A DNA stretch of 7,057 bases from Alphaproteobacteria bacterium (GTDB lineage: Bacteria > Pseudomonadota > Alphaproteobacteria > Sphingomonadales > Sphingomonadaceae): the NCBI GenBank assembly GCA_018828205.1, contig JAHJWA010000253.1, positions 1 to 7,057 of the forward strand. The letters are read 5' to 3'. Position numbers and translations under genes: made by a program. How positions within the stretch are numbered: the stretch's first letter is position 1; each line of letters begins with the position of its first letter. Below are positions 1-5,053 of this stretch, piece by piece. The notes under the pieces are model-generated. The model did no database searches and was not told the origin of the DNA. It saw nothing but the letters and a program-made list of their open reading frames with translations.

Positions 1-158
1 TCAACGTCGTCCATCTTGAGGAAATGATGCATGCTGTCGGCGGCATCGGTCTTGGTCAGCTTGATCTTGTCGCCATCGACATCGTCGACGGTTCCGACAT
101 GATCGCCCTTGGCGTTGGCTACTTCCATGTGTTCCTTGATGCGAATCTTCTCGAACAT
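1..158 (-). CDS. DUF2171 family protein, N-terminal part (runs off the window)
   Basis: The first 52 residues are visible, beginning MFEKIRIKEHMEVANAKG; the C-terminal part lies beyond base 1. The pattern 'I.EHMEV..A.G.HVGTVD.V.GD.IKLTK.D....HHF' is the one I know from DUF2171, a short domain thought to fold like a PRC barrel. The family has no settled biochemical role. The charged sequence has no signal peptide or membrane segment, so a cytoplasmic protein is expected. The ATG start is supported by a GGAGAA ribosome binding site at 163-168 on the minus strand. A perfect GGAAC-N17-CGTT element ends 37 bases upstream of the start, which suggests control by the EcfG general stress response. Family call is fairly secure; function is unknown. 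Confidence 0.8.
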   Translation of the reverse strand, partial: MFEKIRIKEHMEVANAKGDHVGTVDDVDGDKIKLTKTDAADSMHHFLKMDDV

Positions 159-195
159 AAACTTCTCCAGTCTTTTAAATTGCTTATACCCTATC

Positions 196-221
196 AACGG
201 ATGCGACGGGGCAGGCGTTCC
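196..221 (-). promoter_or_regulatory. Predicted EcfG (general stress sigma) promoter of the DUF2171 gene
   Basis: Read on the minus strand, GGAAC (221-217) is followed by exactly 17 bases and then CGTT (199-196). This is a perfect match to the -35 and -10 elements known for EcfG-type ECF sigma factors in Alphaproteobacteria (GGAAC-N16/17-CGTT). It lies 37 bases before the DUF2171 start codon and points towards it. A second perfect copy in front of the neighbouring gene makes a chance match less likely. Promoter activity itself is inferred. Confidence 0.7.
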
Positions 222-275
222 TCGGCTCGTCGTCGCTGGGAAACGGTTCGCGTGGCGGTGCCCTGCGGGCGCGGT

Positions 276-587
276 TCAGGCGCCGCCGAGCGGGCGCTTG
301 GCATCGGCCTCAGCCTGACGCGCCGGGTCTTCGGAAGTCTCGCCGACGACTTCGTCGCCATCCGCGGCCTTATCGGGCTTTGCTCCGGAGTCCTGCTCCA
401 TCGTGCCATCGGTGTCGCGGCTGTTGCCGTAGCCCGCCTGCGCCCTGCCGGGCGCGTCGCCCTGCTGCTGCTGGCCCTGTTGCTGGCGGGTCTCGCCCTC
501 GCGCGGACCGGTGCGCTGGGGTTCGCCCGGCGCGCTCCGGCTGGACTGGGTTACATCGCGGCTGTCATCGGGTTCGTACTGTCCCAT
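276..587 (-). CDS. Disordered, Gln/Gly-rich small hydrophilic protein, probably stress-induced
   Basis: This 103-residue protein begins MGQYEPDDSRDVTQSS. It is almost devoid of hydrophobic and aromatic residues, is rich in Gly, Gln, Asp, Glu and Arg, and carries a QQQGQQQQ tract at residues 35-42. Such composition predicts an intrinsically disordered, soluble protein and resembles stress-related hydrophilins, but I recognise no named family. The ATG start is convincing: an AAGGAG ribosome binding site lies just before it, inside a short inverted repeat, and a perfect EcfG-type promoter sits 22 bases upstream. Overlapping plus-strand frames have no comparable start signals. It is transcribed away from nrdB and towards the DUF2171 gene, which has its own promoter of the same type. 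Function unknown; a protective role under osmotic or drying stress is inference only. Confidence 0.72.
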   Translation of the reverse strand: MGQYEPDDSRDVTQSSRSAPGEPQRTGPREGETRQQQGQQQQGDAPGRAQAGYGNSRDTDGTMEQDSGAKPDKAADGDEVVGETSEDPARQAEADAKRPLGGA

Positions 588-606
588 GGTGTGTCTCCTT
601 CACACC
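588..606 (-). promoter_or_regulatory. Ribosome binding site inside a short inverted repeat
   Basis: On the minus strand the bases next to the ATG at 587 read GGTGTG-AAGGAGA-CACACC, a perfect 6-bp inverted repeat whose 7-base loop holds the Shine-Dalgarno sequence. The site fixes the start of the disordered small protein. Whether the whole stem is transcribed depends on the exact transcription start of the promoter at 610-635. Confidence 0.5.
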
Positions 607-609
607 ACC

Positions 610-635
610 AACGGAGCGCGGGGCCTGCGCGTTCC
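610..635 (-). promoter_or_regulatory. Predicted EcfG (general stress sigma) promoter of the disordered protein gene
   Basis: On the minus strand GGAAC (635-631), 17 bases, then CGTT (613-610): a perfect EcfG-type promoter, oriented towards the ATG at 587 with only 22 bases between. Spacer length is identical to that of the copy at 196-221, so the two genes probably belong to one stress regulon. Confidence 0.72.
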
Positions 636-762
636 GCCGCTGGTCGCAGGAAAGCCCGCTTCCGGCGCTATTCCGCGCCGCCTGTCTGCAGGCTCGATCG
701 GCCCGCTTTCCCGCGTTGTTCGCTTGACCGGTGCTTATCCCCGCCGAATCGACCAGTTTCGC

Positions 763-791
763 CTTCGAAAAGCCGCGCCGATTCCCTATAT
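763..791 (+). promoter_or_regulatory. Possible housekeeping promoter of nrdB
   Basis: CTATAT (786-791) matches the -10 form common in Alphaproteobacteria. CTTCGA (763-768), 17 bases upstream, is a weak -35, sharing only CTT with the CTTGAC form. It would give a leader of roughly 26 bases containing the GGAGAG ribosome binding site at 811-816. A small inverted repeat (TTTCG-CCTT-CGAAA, 757-770) overlaps the -35. I see no clear NrdR box pair in 588-823. Confidence 0.35.
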
Positions 792-823
792 GAGTCGTTC
801 ACGCCAGATCGGAGAGACACAAG

Positions 824-1897
824 ATGTCGTTGCTCGAAGCCCGCAAGACCTACAAGCCCTTTGAATACCCCTGGGCCTACGACTTCTGGAAACGGCAGCA
901 GCAGATCCACTGGATGCCCGAGGAAGTGCCGCTGGGCGAGGATTGCCGCGACTGGGCGCAGAAGCTCTCCGATCACGAGCGCAATTTGCTCACGCAGATC
1001 TTCCGCTTCTTCACCCAGGCCGATATCGAGGTGCAGGATTGCTACCACGAGAAATACGGCCGGGTGTTCAAGCCGACCGAGGTCAAGATGATGCTCGCCG
1101 CCTTCTCCAACATGGAGACGGTGCACATCGCCGCCTACAGCCATCTGCTCGACACCATCGGCATGCCCGAGAGCGAATACGGCATGTTCCTCGAATATGA
1201 GGAGATGAAGGCCAAGGTCGATTATCTCGACCAGTTCGGGGTCGATTCCGACGAGGACATCGCGCGCACGCTGGCCATGTTCGGCGGCTTCACCGAGGGG
1301 CTCCAGCTCTTCGCCAGCTTCGCGATGCTGATGAACTTCCCGCGCTTCAACAAGATGAAGGGCATGGGCCAGATCGTCAGCTGGTCGGTGCGCGACGAGA
1401 GCCTGCATTGCGAGGGCATCATCAAGCTGTTCCACGCCTTCTGCGAAGAGCGCGGCTGCCTGACCAAGGCGGTCAAGGAAGACATCATGGACATGTGCCA
1501 GAAGACGGTGCGGCTGGAGGATGCCTTCATCGATCTCGCCTTCGAGCAGGGCCCGGTCCACGGCATGACCGCCAACGAGATCAAGCGCTACATCCGCTAC
1601 ATCGCCGATTGGCGGCTGGGCCAGCTCGGTCTCAAGCCGATCTACATGGTCGAGGACCACCCGCTCCCCTGGCTCGCCCCGCTCTTGAACGGCGTCGAGC
1701 ACGCCAACTTCTTCGAAACCCGCGCCACCGAATATTCCAAGGGCGCGACCACGGGCAATTGGCAGGATGTGTGGTCGAGCTTCGACAAGCGCTCGAACTC
1801 CAAGGCCAAGGCCGCGAACGAGGAAGAGTTTGCGGTGGACGACGGGCCGGGGCTGTTCGGCGATCAGGGCGGTAGTGCGAGCGTCGCGGCGGAGTGA
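824..1897 (+). CDS. nrdB: Class Ia ribonucleoside-diphosphate reductase, small (beta, R2) subunit
   Basis: NrdB houses the di-iron centre and tyrosyl radical which, passed to NrdA, allows reduction of ribonucleoside diphosphates to deoxynucleotides for DNA synthesis. The 357-residue protein has the full set of expected residues: iron ligands D67, E98, H101, E158, E192 and H195, in the motifs METVH, TEG and DESLH, and radical Y105. Their spacing equals that of E. coli R2 (D84, E115, H118, E204, E238, H241, Y122). Length and motifs (FFTQADIEV, MKGMGQIVSWSVRDESLH, YIRYIADWRLGQLGL) fit the alphaproteobacterial type. The acidic, Gly-rich tail carries the sequence GPGLFGDQ and probably docks to NrdA. 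The ATG follows a GGAGAG site at 811-816. No nrdA is adjacent: upstream is a divergent gene, and downstream the DUF4160 gene starts 8 bases after the stop. Confidence 0.96.
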   Translation: MSLLEARKTYKPFEYPWAYDFWKRQQQIHWMPEEVPLGEDCRDWAQKLSDHERNLLTQIFRFFTQADIEVQDCYHEKYGRVFKPTEVKMMLAAFSNMETVHIAAYSHLLDTIGMPESEYGMFLEYEEMKAKVDYLDQFGVDSDEDIARTLAMFGGFTEGLQLFASFAMLMNFPRFNKMKGMGQIVSWSVRDESLHCEGIIKLFHAFCEERGCLTKAVKEDIMDMCQKTVRLEDAFIDLAFEQGPVHGMTANEIKRYIRYIADWRLGQLGLKPIYMVEDHPLPWLAPLLNGVEHANFFETRATEYSKGATTGNWQDVWSSFDKRSNSKAKAANEEEFAVDDGPGLFGDQGGSASVAAE

Positions 1898-1905
1898 ATT
1901 GAGCG

Positions 1906-2148
1906 GTGCCCAAGGTCTTCGACTGGAACGGGTACCGCTTCCACTTCTATTCCAACGAGGGCGATCCGCGCGAGCCGCCGCACGTCCATGTCCGCAAGGG
2001 AATGGCGAACGCGAAGTTCTGGCTCCGGCCCGACGTCGTGCCCGCCTACAGCAAGGGGATCACCCCGCAGATGCTTTCGCGGCTCAGCCATGTTATCGAG
2101 GACCATCGCGACGAGATCGAAAGGGCCTGGCGTGATTTCTTCTCCTGA
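1906..2148 (+). CDS. DUF4160 family protein
   Basis: The 80-residue protein starts MPKVFDWNGYRFHFYSNEGD and contains EPPHVHV at about residues 24-30, the hallmark of DUF4160. It has no signal peptide or membrane segment and ends in a charged helix (DHRDEIERAWRDFF). The start is a GTG 8 bases after the nrdB stop, with GGAGTG overlapping the end of nrdB as a possible ribosome binding site, so it is probably translated as part of the nrdB transcript. DUF4160 genes are often found beside DUF2442 genes, as here, and the pair is commonly suspected to be toxin-antitoxin-like; I know of no firm activity for this family. Base composition matches the GC-rich backbone, unlike the reverse transcriptase gene downstream. 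Confidence 0.88.
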   Translation: MPKVFDWNGYRFHFYSNEGDPREPPHVHVRKGMANAKFWLRPDVVPAYSKGITPQMLSRLSHVIEDHRDEIERAWRDFFS

Positions 2149-2386
2149 ACCCGTGGCGGTGCATTTCGACGAACACAGCTTTGTCGTCGAGCTCGCGGAT
2201 GGCCGCTCGCTGGGCGTGCCGCTGGCGTGGTTCCCGCGGTTGCTGCACGCAGCGCCCGAACAGCGCGCGAAGGTCGAACTGAGCAGCGCTGGCATGCACT
2301 GGGAAGAACTCGACGAGGATATTTCCATCGCCGGATTGCTGGCGGGGCGGGGCGATGTGTCGCGGGGCGAGCGGGAGGCGGCTTAG
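2132..2386 (+). CDS. DUF2442 family protein, partner of the DUF4160 gene
   Basis: This 84-residue protein starts at a GTG (MISSPEPVAVHFDEHSF) that lies inside the end of the DUF4160 gene, overlapping it by 17 bases in another frame, with AAGGG just upstream. The pattern 'V.FDE..FVVELADGRSLGVPLAWFPRLL' followed by 'ELSSAGMHWEELDEDISIAGLLAG' is typical of DUF2442: a short beta-rich N-terminal part that reads as a substrate- or partner-binding strand set, then 'W..LDEDI.I.GLL'. A GTG at 2153 is a less likely alternative start. The longer open frame reaching back to 1988 runs antiphase through the DUF4160 gene and is not its coding start. The overlap implies translational coupling and fixed stoichiometry with DUF4160. 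Biochemical role unknown. Confidence 0.85.
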   Translation: MISSPEPVAVHFDEHSFVVELADGRSLGVPLAWFPRLLHAAPEQRAKVELSSAGMHWEELDEDISIAGLLAGRGDVSRGEREAA

Positions 2387-2443
2387 CGATAAGCGCATAC
2401 GTCGTGCGTCGACCGGTAAAAAGACATATCAAAACATAAAATA

Positions 2444-2455
2444 ATGAGAGAGTGA
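2444..2455 (+). other. Three-codon mini reading frame just before the reverse transcriptase start
   Basis: ATG-AGA-GAG-TGA ends one base before the GTG of the reverse transcriptase gene and overlaps its GAGAGA ribosome binding region. It might affect translation of the large gene, but so short a frame arises easily by chance. Confidence 0.15.
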
Positions 2456-2456
2456 C

Positions 2457-4019
2457 GTGCTGGGGGTCCTAAAAAAAATATTTGCCCCATTATTCTCTTG
2501 GTTGAAGGGAGGGGCTACGACCGGTGGTTTTCCTAGTCCCATACCGAAGGCAAAAACTATAACTGCAAGGCTCTTGCAGGAGAGTTACCTGCCCAACCAA
2601 CGGCCAGCCAGAGACGAGCTACCGCCCATATTTTCGTCTCGATCATTTACCCCGACGGTTGCGAAGCAGATAGTGCCCTTATTGCCAAAAAAGGGTATGG
2701 GATACGATGCCGTAGAGTATCGGCTTACCAGAGCAAATGGACAAATCAGAGCGTCATACCTGCCGCATCCCTTGCCATATGCAAATCTCGTTTTAAAAAT
2801 TGAAGATAACTGGGCAGAATTCCCAGATATATTCAATAATTATCATAGCTATATAAGGCCTCGCCTTCATCCAGACGGGCGTCTAATTGTAATGAAGTAC
2901 GATTCATGGCTTACCAAAACGCTTAAGTCCTTGCGATGGAAGTTAACGGCCCGTTATATTGCTCATGCCGATATCGCCAATTTTTTTCCGAGCGTTTATA
3001 CGCACTCGATAGGCTGGGCGGTAGTGGGGATGCAGGAAGCAAAAAGCTCAAAAGGAAAAGCATGGTTTGATGATCTCGACAAAGCATACCGCCTTACTAA
3101 AAGAAATGAAACTAATGGCGTTCTTATTGGGCCAGCGACATCAAATATTGCAACGGAAGTAATTCTTGGTAAGGTGGATGATAAGTTAAGTGCTCGCAAT
3201 TATAGATTTTATAGACATATAGATGACTATAAGTGGTACTGCCACACTCGTGAAGAAGCTGAGCAATTCATCGCAGATTTGACCAGATTTCTTGGTTATT
3301 ACAAGCTATCGCTTAATGCAAAAAAATCTGGCATCGTCACTCTGCCCGCGCCAGACGTAGAGCCTTGGGTGACCGAGCTCAGGTTGCTAACGCGGCATCT
3401 TGGTCAAAGGCCATCCTCAGGCAATGTCTCCTTGTTCTTAGATAAGGTTACCGAAGTTGTTCTTCGCTATGGAGACTATAACGCATATAAATACGCGGCG
3501 ACGGTATTGAAGTCAAAGAAGCTCAATAAAAATGCTAAAATAACGGCGTTTGTTCAGCTGCTCGGATTGAGTCAGTTTGCGCCTAATTTAACCGGTTCAC
3601 TAATTTCATTCTTACCTGACGTTTCCCACTGTAAATTTCATAATCTCGGCGAAGAGGTAATAGTGAGGCTCAGGGACTCACTGCGATATGGCCGCAGTGA
3701 CGTGGTTGTATGGCTTTTATATATGGCACACCGGTGCGATGAGCACGTGCCAGACGACCTTGTCGACGCGATTCTTAATCAAAGAGACTGCGTCCCATCG
3801 TTGATGCTTTTCGCAATTGGCAGTCCAAAGACTAAGAGAAAAGTGGTATCTGTCGCGCGGGCCGCAGTGAAGTCACCAGAGATCTTTGACGCACATTCCC
3901 AATGGCTTCTGATTTATGAGCTCTACCGTATCGGAAAGCTAAAATCGGTCGGAGATGACAAGGCGAGCTTCGATATAATGAAGTCAGAGAACGTCGCGTT
4001 CTGTAGTTTAATCAATTAG
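2457..4019 (+). CDS. Reverse transcriptase of the UG/Abi (defence-associated) type
   Basis: The 520-residue protein has a complete reverse transcriptase core. Motif A is ADIANFFPSVYTHSIGWA with D172, motif B is GVLIGPATSNIATE from G221, and motif C is YRHIDDYKW with D256-D257. The 'YTHS' after motif A and 'IDDY' in place of YADD are features I associate with the unknown-group/Abi reverse transcriptases, many of which protect bacteria against phages. No maturase, endonuclease or retron msr/msd features are seen. Residues before about 160 (DELPPIFSSRSFT, GYDAVEYRLTR, PHPLPYANL) look like the conserved N-terminal region of that clade. Residues from about 300 to 520 appear mostly helical and may be the alpha-helical repeat domain known from this clade. 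The GTG start has GAGAGA five bases upstream and an in-frame stop at 2445, so it cannot begin earlier. It follows DUF2442 by 70 bases on the same strand. Exact subgroup is not assigned. Confidence 0.88.
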   Translation: MLGVLKKIFAPLFSWLKGGATTGGFPSPIPKAKTITARLLQESYLPNQRPARDELPPIFSSRSFTPTVAKQIVPLLPKKGMGYDAVEYRLTRANGQIRASYLPHPLPYANLVLKIEDNWAEFPDIFNNYHSYIRPRLHPDGRLIVMKYDSWLTKTLKSLRWKLTARYIAHADIANFFPSVYTHSIGWAVVGMQEAKSSKGKAWFDDLDKAYRLTKRNETNGVLIGPATSNIATEVILGKVDDKLSARNYRFYRHIDDYKWYCHTREEAEQFIADLTRFLGYYKLSLNAKKSGIVTLPAPDVEPWVTELRLLTRHLGQRPSSGNVSLFLDKVTEVVLRYGDYNAYKYAATVLKSKKLNKNAKITAFVQLLGLSQFAPNLTGSLISFLPDVSHCKFHNLGEEVIVRLRDSLRYGRSDVVVWLLYMAHRCDEHVPDDLVDAILNQRDCVPSLMLFAIGSPKTKRKVVSVARAAVKSPEIFDAHSQWLLIYELYRIGKLKSVGDDKASFDIMKSENVAFCSLIN

Positions 4020-4058
4020 CTGGGGCGATTTTGATCATGTTCTCGTGCCGTTCTAAGT

Positions 4059-4598
4059 TTAACACCACCCCGGCCGCCTCCCGCCCCATTCCTCCGCTAG
4101 CCCCTCGTCGACCAGCACCGCGCCCAGGCTGGCGCCGTCGCGGGTGACGGTGCGCAGGAGGCGGCCGTAGCGGTCGCGGTCGCGGTCGACGGGCTCGAGC
4201 GAAAACGGCCCCGCGTTGAGCAGCGCGCGCATCCGTTGCGTCGCCTTATCGCCCAGCGCGGCCTCGCGCGCGCAGTCGGGCTGGCTGACCTCGGGGGTGT
4301 TGATATCGGCGATGCGGATCTTGTCGCCGCGGTACCAGATGGTGTCGCCATCGACCACGCAGGTCACCCGGTCGCGGCCGCTGCAGACCGCGAACTGCGC
4401 GCTCTCGGCGTCGCCCGCCGCGCTGCCCGCGGCGCTGCTCTCGAGCGCCGCGGCGAGCCCGGCGGGCGGGCCGTCCCAGGCGAACACCAGCGCGAAGGCG
4501 GCGAGCGGCGCCGCGACCAGCAGCGCATTGCCCCAGCGTGGGCCTTTGCGGCGGCGGCGGAAGGGCAGGACGGGGCGGGAGCGGGAGCGGCGCGACAT
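4059..4598 (-). CDS. Membrane-anchored thermonuclease (SNase-like) family protein
   Basis: Residues 1-21 are very basic (MSRRSRSRPVLPFRRRRKG) and are followed by one hydrophobic segment (about 22-41), so the protein is probably anchored in the inner membrane with its domain outside the cytoplasm. After an Ala/Gly-rich linker, residues about 78-179 form an SNase-like nuclease domain: VVDGDTIWY, IRIADINTPE, DRYGRLLR. By alignment with staphylococcal nuclease, D83/D85, R95, T101, E103 and R146 match D19/D21, R35, T41, E43 and R87, but N100 replaces calcium ligand D40. Activity on DNA or RNA is therefore likely but not certain. Cys72, Cys80, Cys109 and Cys179 could form disulfides. No strong ribosome binding site precedes the ATG at 4598, so the start is moderately sure. 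Its 3' end faces the reverse transcriptase gene 39 bases away. Confidence 0.85.
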   Translation of the reverse strand: MSRRSRSRPVLPFRRRRKGPRWGNALLVAAPLAAFALVFAWDGPPAGLAAALESSAAGSAAGDAESAQFAVCSGRDRVTCVVDGDTIWYRGDKIRIADINTPEVSQPDCAREAALGDKATQRMRALLNAGPFSLEPVDRDRDRYGRLLRTVTRDGASLGAVLVDEGLAEEWGGRRPGWC

Positions 4599-4709
4599 GG
4601 CGCCATCATGCGCGCGGCATCGTCACCGAAGGATTAAGCGCGCGCGCCGCTCGCCTGTACCCCGGCCCGCGCTGACCCACGCCCCGGCCCAGGCACCATG
4701 CGCGCGCGC

Positions 4710-4740
4710 AAAAAAAAGGCCCCGCCGGAGCGAGGCCTTT
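4710..4740 (-). terminator. Rho-independent terminator of the small membrane protein gene
   Basis: On the minus strand an 11-bp stem (AAAGGCCTCGC / GCGGGGCCTTT, with one G-T pair) closes a TCCG loop and runs directly into a T tract (the plus-strand A run 4710-4717). It lies 23 bases beyond the stop of the gene at 4764-4976. This is a textbook intrinsic terminator for minus-strand transcription. Confidence 0.88.
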
Positions 4741-4763
4741 CGGGTAACTTGTGGTCGTCGCGC

Positions 4764-4976
4764 TTACGGGCTGACGGGTTCGTCTTCCGAATCGGCGACG
4801 AAATAGACGGCAGCGACGATCGCCGCGAAGATCGCGACGCCGGCGAGCGGAGAAACGCCACCACCGATTTCGCTCTCGCCCTCGACGGGCATGCTGGTGC
4901 GCGCCTGAGCGGCGGCGAGCGGGGATGCGGCGACGGCAGCGGCGGCCACTGCGGTCAAAGCGGTACGAATACGCAT
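4764..4976 (-). CDS. Small secreted or membrane protein with signal peptide and one hydrophobic segment
   Basis: I place the start at the ATG at 4976 (MRIRTALTAVAAAAVAASPL), which has a strong AAGGAG ribosome binding site. The longer frame starting at 5042 would put that site inside the gene and hide the signal peptide. The 70-residue product has a basic start, a hydrophobic Ala-rich core and a probable cleavage after AQA (about residue 24). A short polar linker follows (RTSMPVEGESEIGGG), then a second hydrophobic stretch (GVAIFAAIVAAVYFVAD) and an acidic end (DSEDEPVSP). It is likely an envelope protein of about 45 mature residues. I recognise no named family. It is monocistronic at the 3' side, ending in the terminator at 4710-4740; no sure promoter was found in 4977-5155. 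Confidence 0.75.
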   Translation of the reverse strand: MRIRTALTAVAAAAVAASPLAAAQARTSMPVEGESEIGGGVSPLAGVAIFAAIVAAVYFVADSEDEPVSP

Positions 4977-5053
4977 AGAAAACTCCTTCTGAGGCGGGGG
5001 GCTAGGTGCCCACCGCCCGCTTCTCATGAAGATCGGCACCATGCAATGCCTAT

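Larger units (their letters stand above)
2400..4060. other. AT-rich, probably horizontally acquired segment holding the reverse transcriptase gene
   Basis: Composition changes abruptly near 2410 and again near 4062: the flanks are strongly GC-rich, while this stretch is roughly balanced, with many A/T runs and codons such as AGA, ATA and TTA that are scarce in the neighbouring genes. It contains a single gene. I find no integrase, transposase, tRNA, terminal inverted repeat or convincing target-site duplication at the edges, so the mode of entry is unknown. Edge positions are approximate. Confidence 0.75.

Noticed and set aside
258..272. Hairpin GTGCCC-TGC-GGGCGC after the disordered protein gene
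   Set aside because: Short, includes a wobble pair and has no T tract; such stems are common in this GC-rich sequence.
24..1091. Long plus-strand open frame covering the first 1 kb
   Set aside because: It crosses two convincing minus-strand genes, two promoters and the start of nrdB in the wrong frame; its translation is low-complexity and Arg-rich, as expected of an antisense shadow in GC-rich DNA.
668..1702. 344-residue minus-strand open frame antisense to nrdB
   Set aside because: It mirrors nrdB codon structure, is rich in His, Leu and Glu without family motifs, and nrdB has all its active-site residues in the other strand.
1988..2131. Earlier start of the DUF2442 gene inside the DUF4160 gene
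   Set aside because: The added residues are an Arg/Ser-rich out-of-frame reading of DUF4160; the GTG at 2132 has a ribosome binding sequence and gives the normal family length.
2387..2456. Sigma-70 promoter for the reverse transcriptase gene (TAAAAT at 2437-2442)
   Set aside because: No acceptable -35 at 16-18 bases, and it would leave a leader of only a few bases.
2457..4019. Retron, diversity-generating element or group II intron
   Set aside because: No msr/msd-like inverted repeats, no template/variable repeat pair, and no intron domain V or maturase domain seen; the motifs fit the UG/Abi clade better.
824..4019. Functional link between NrdB (dNTP supply) and the reverse transcriptase (dNTP user)
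   Set aside because: An attractive idea, but the reverse transcriptase gene is a compositional newcomer and adjacency alone is not evidence.
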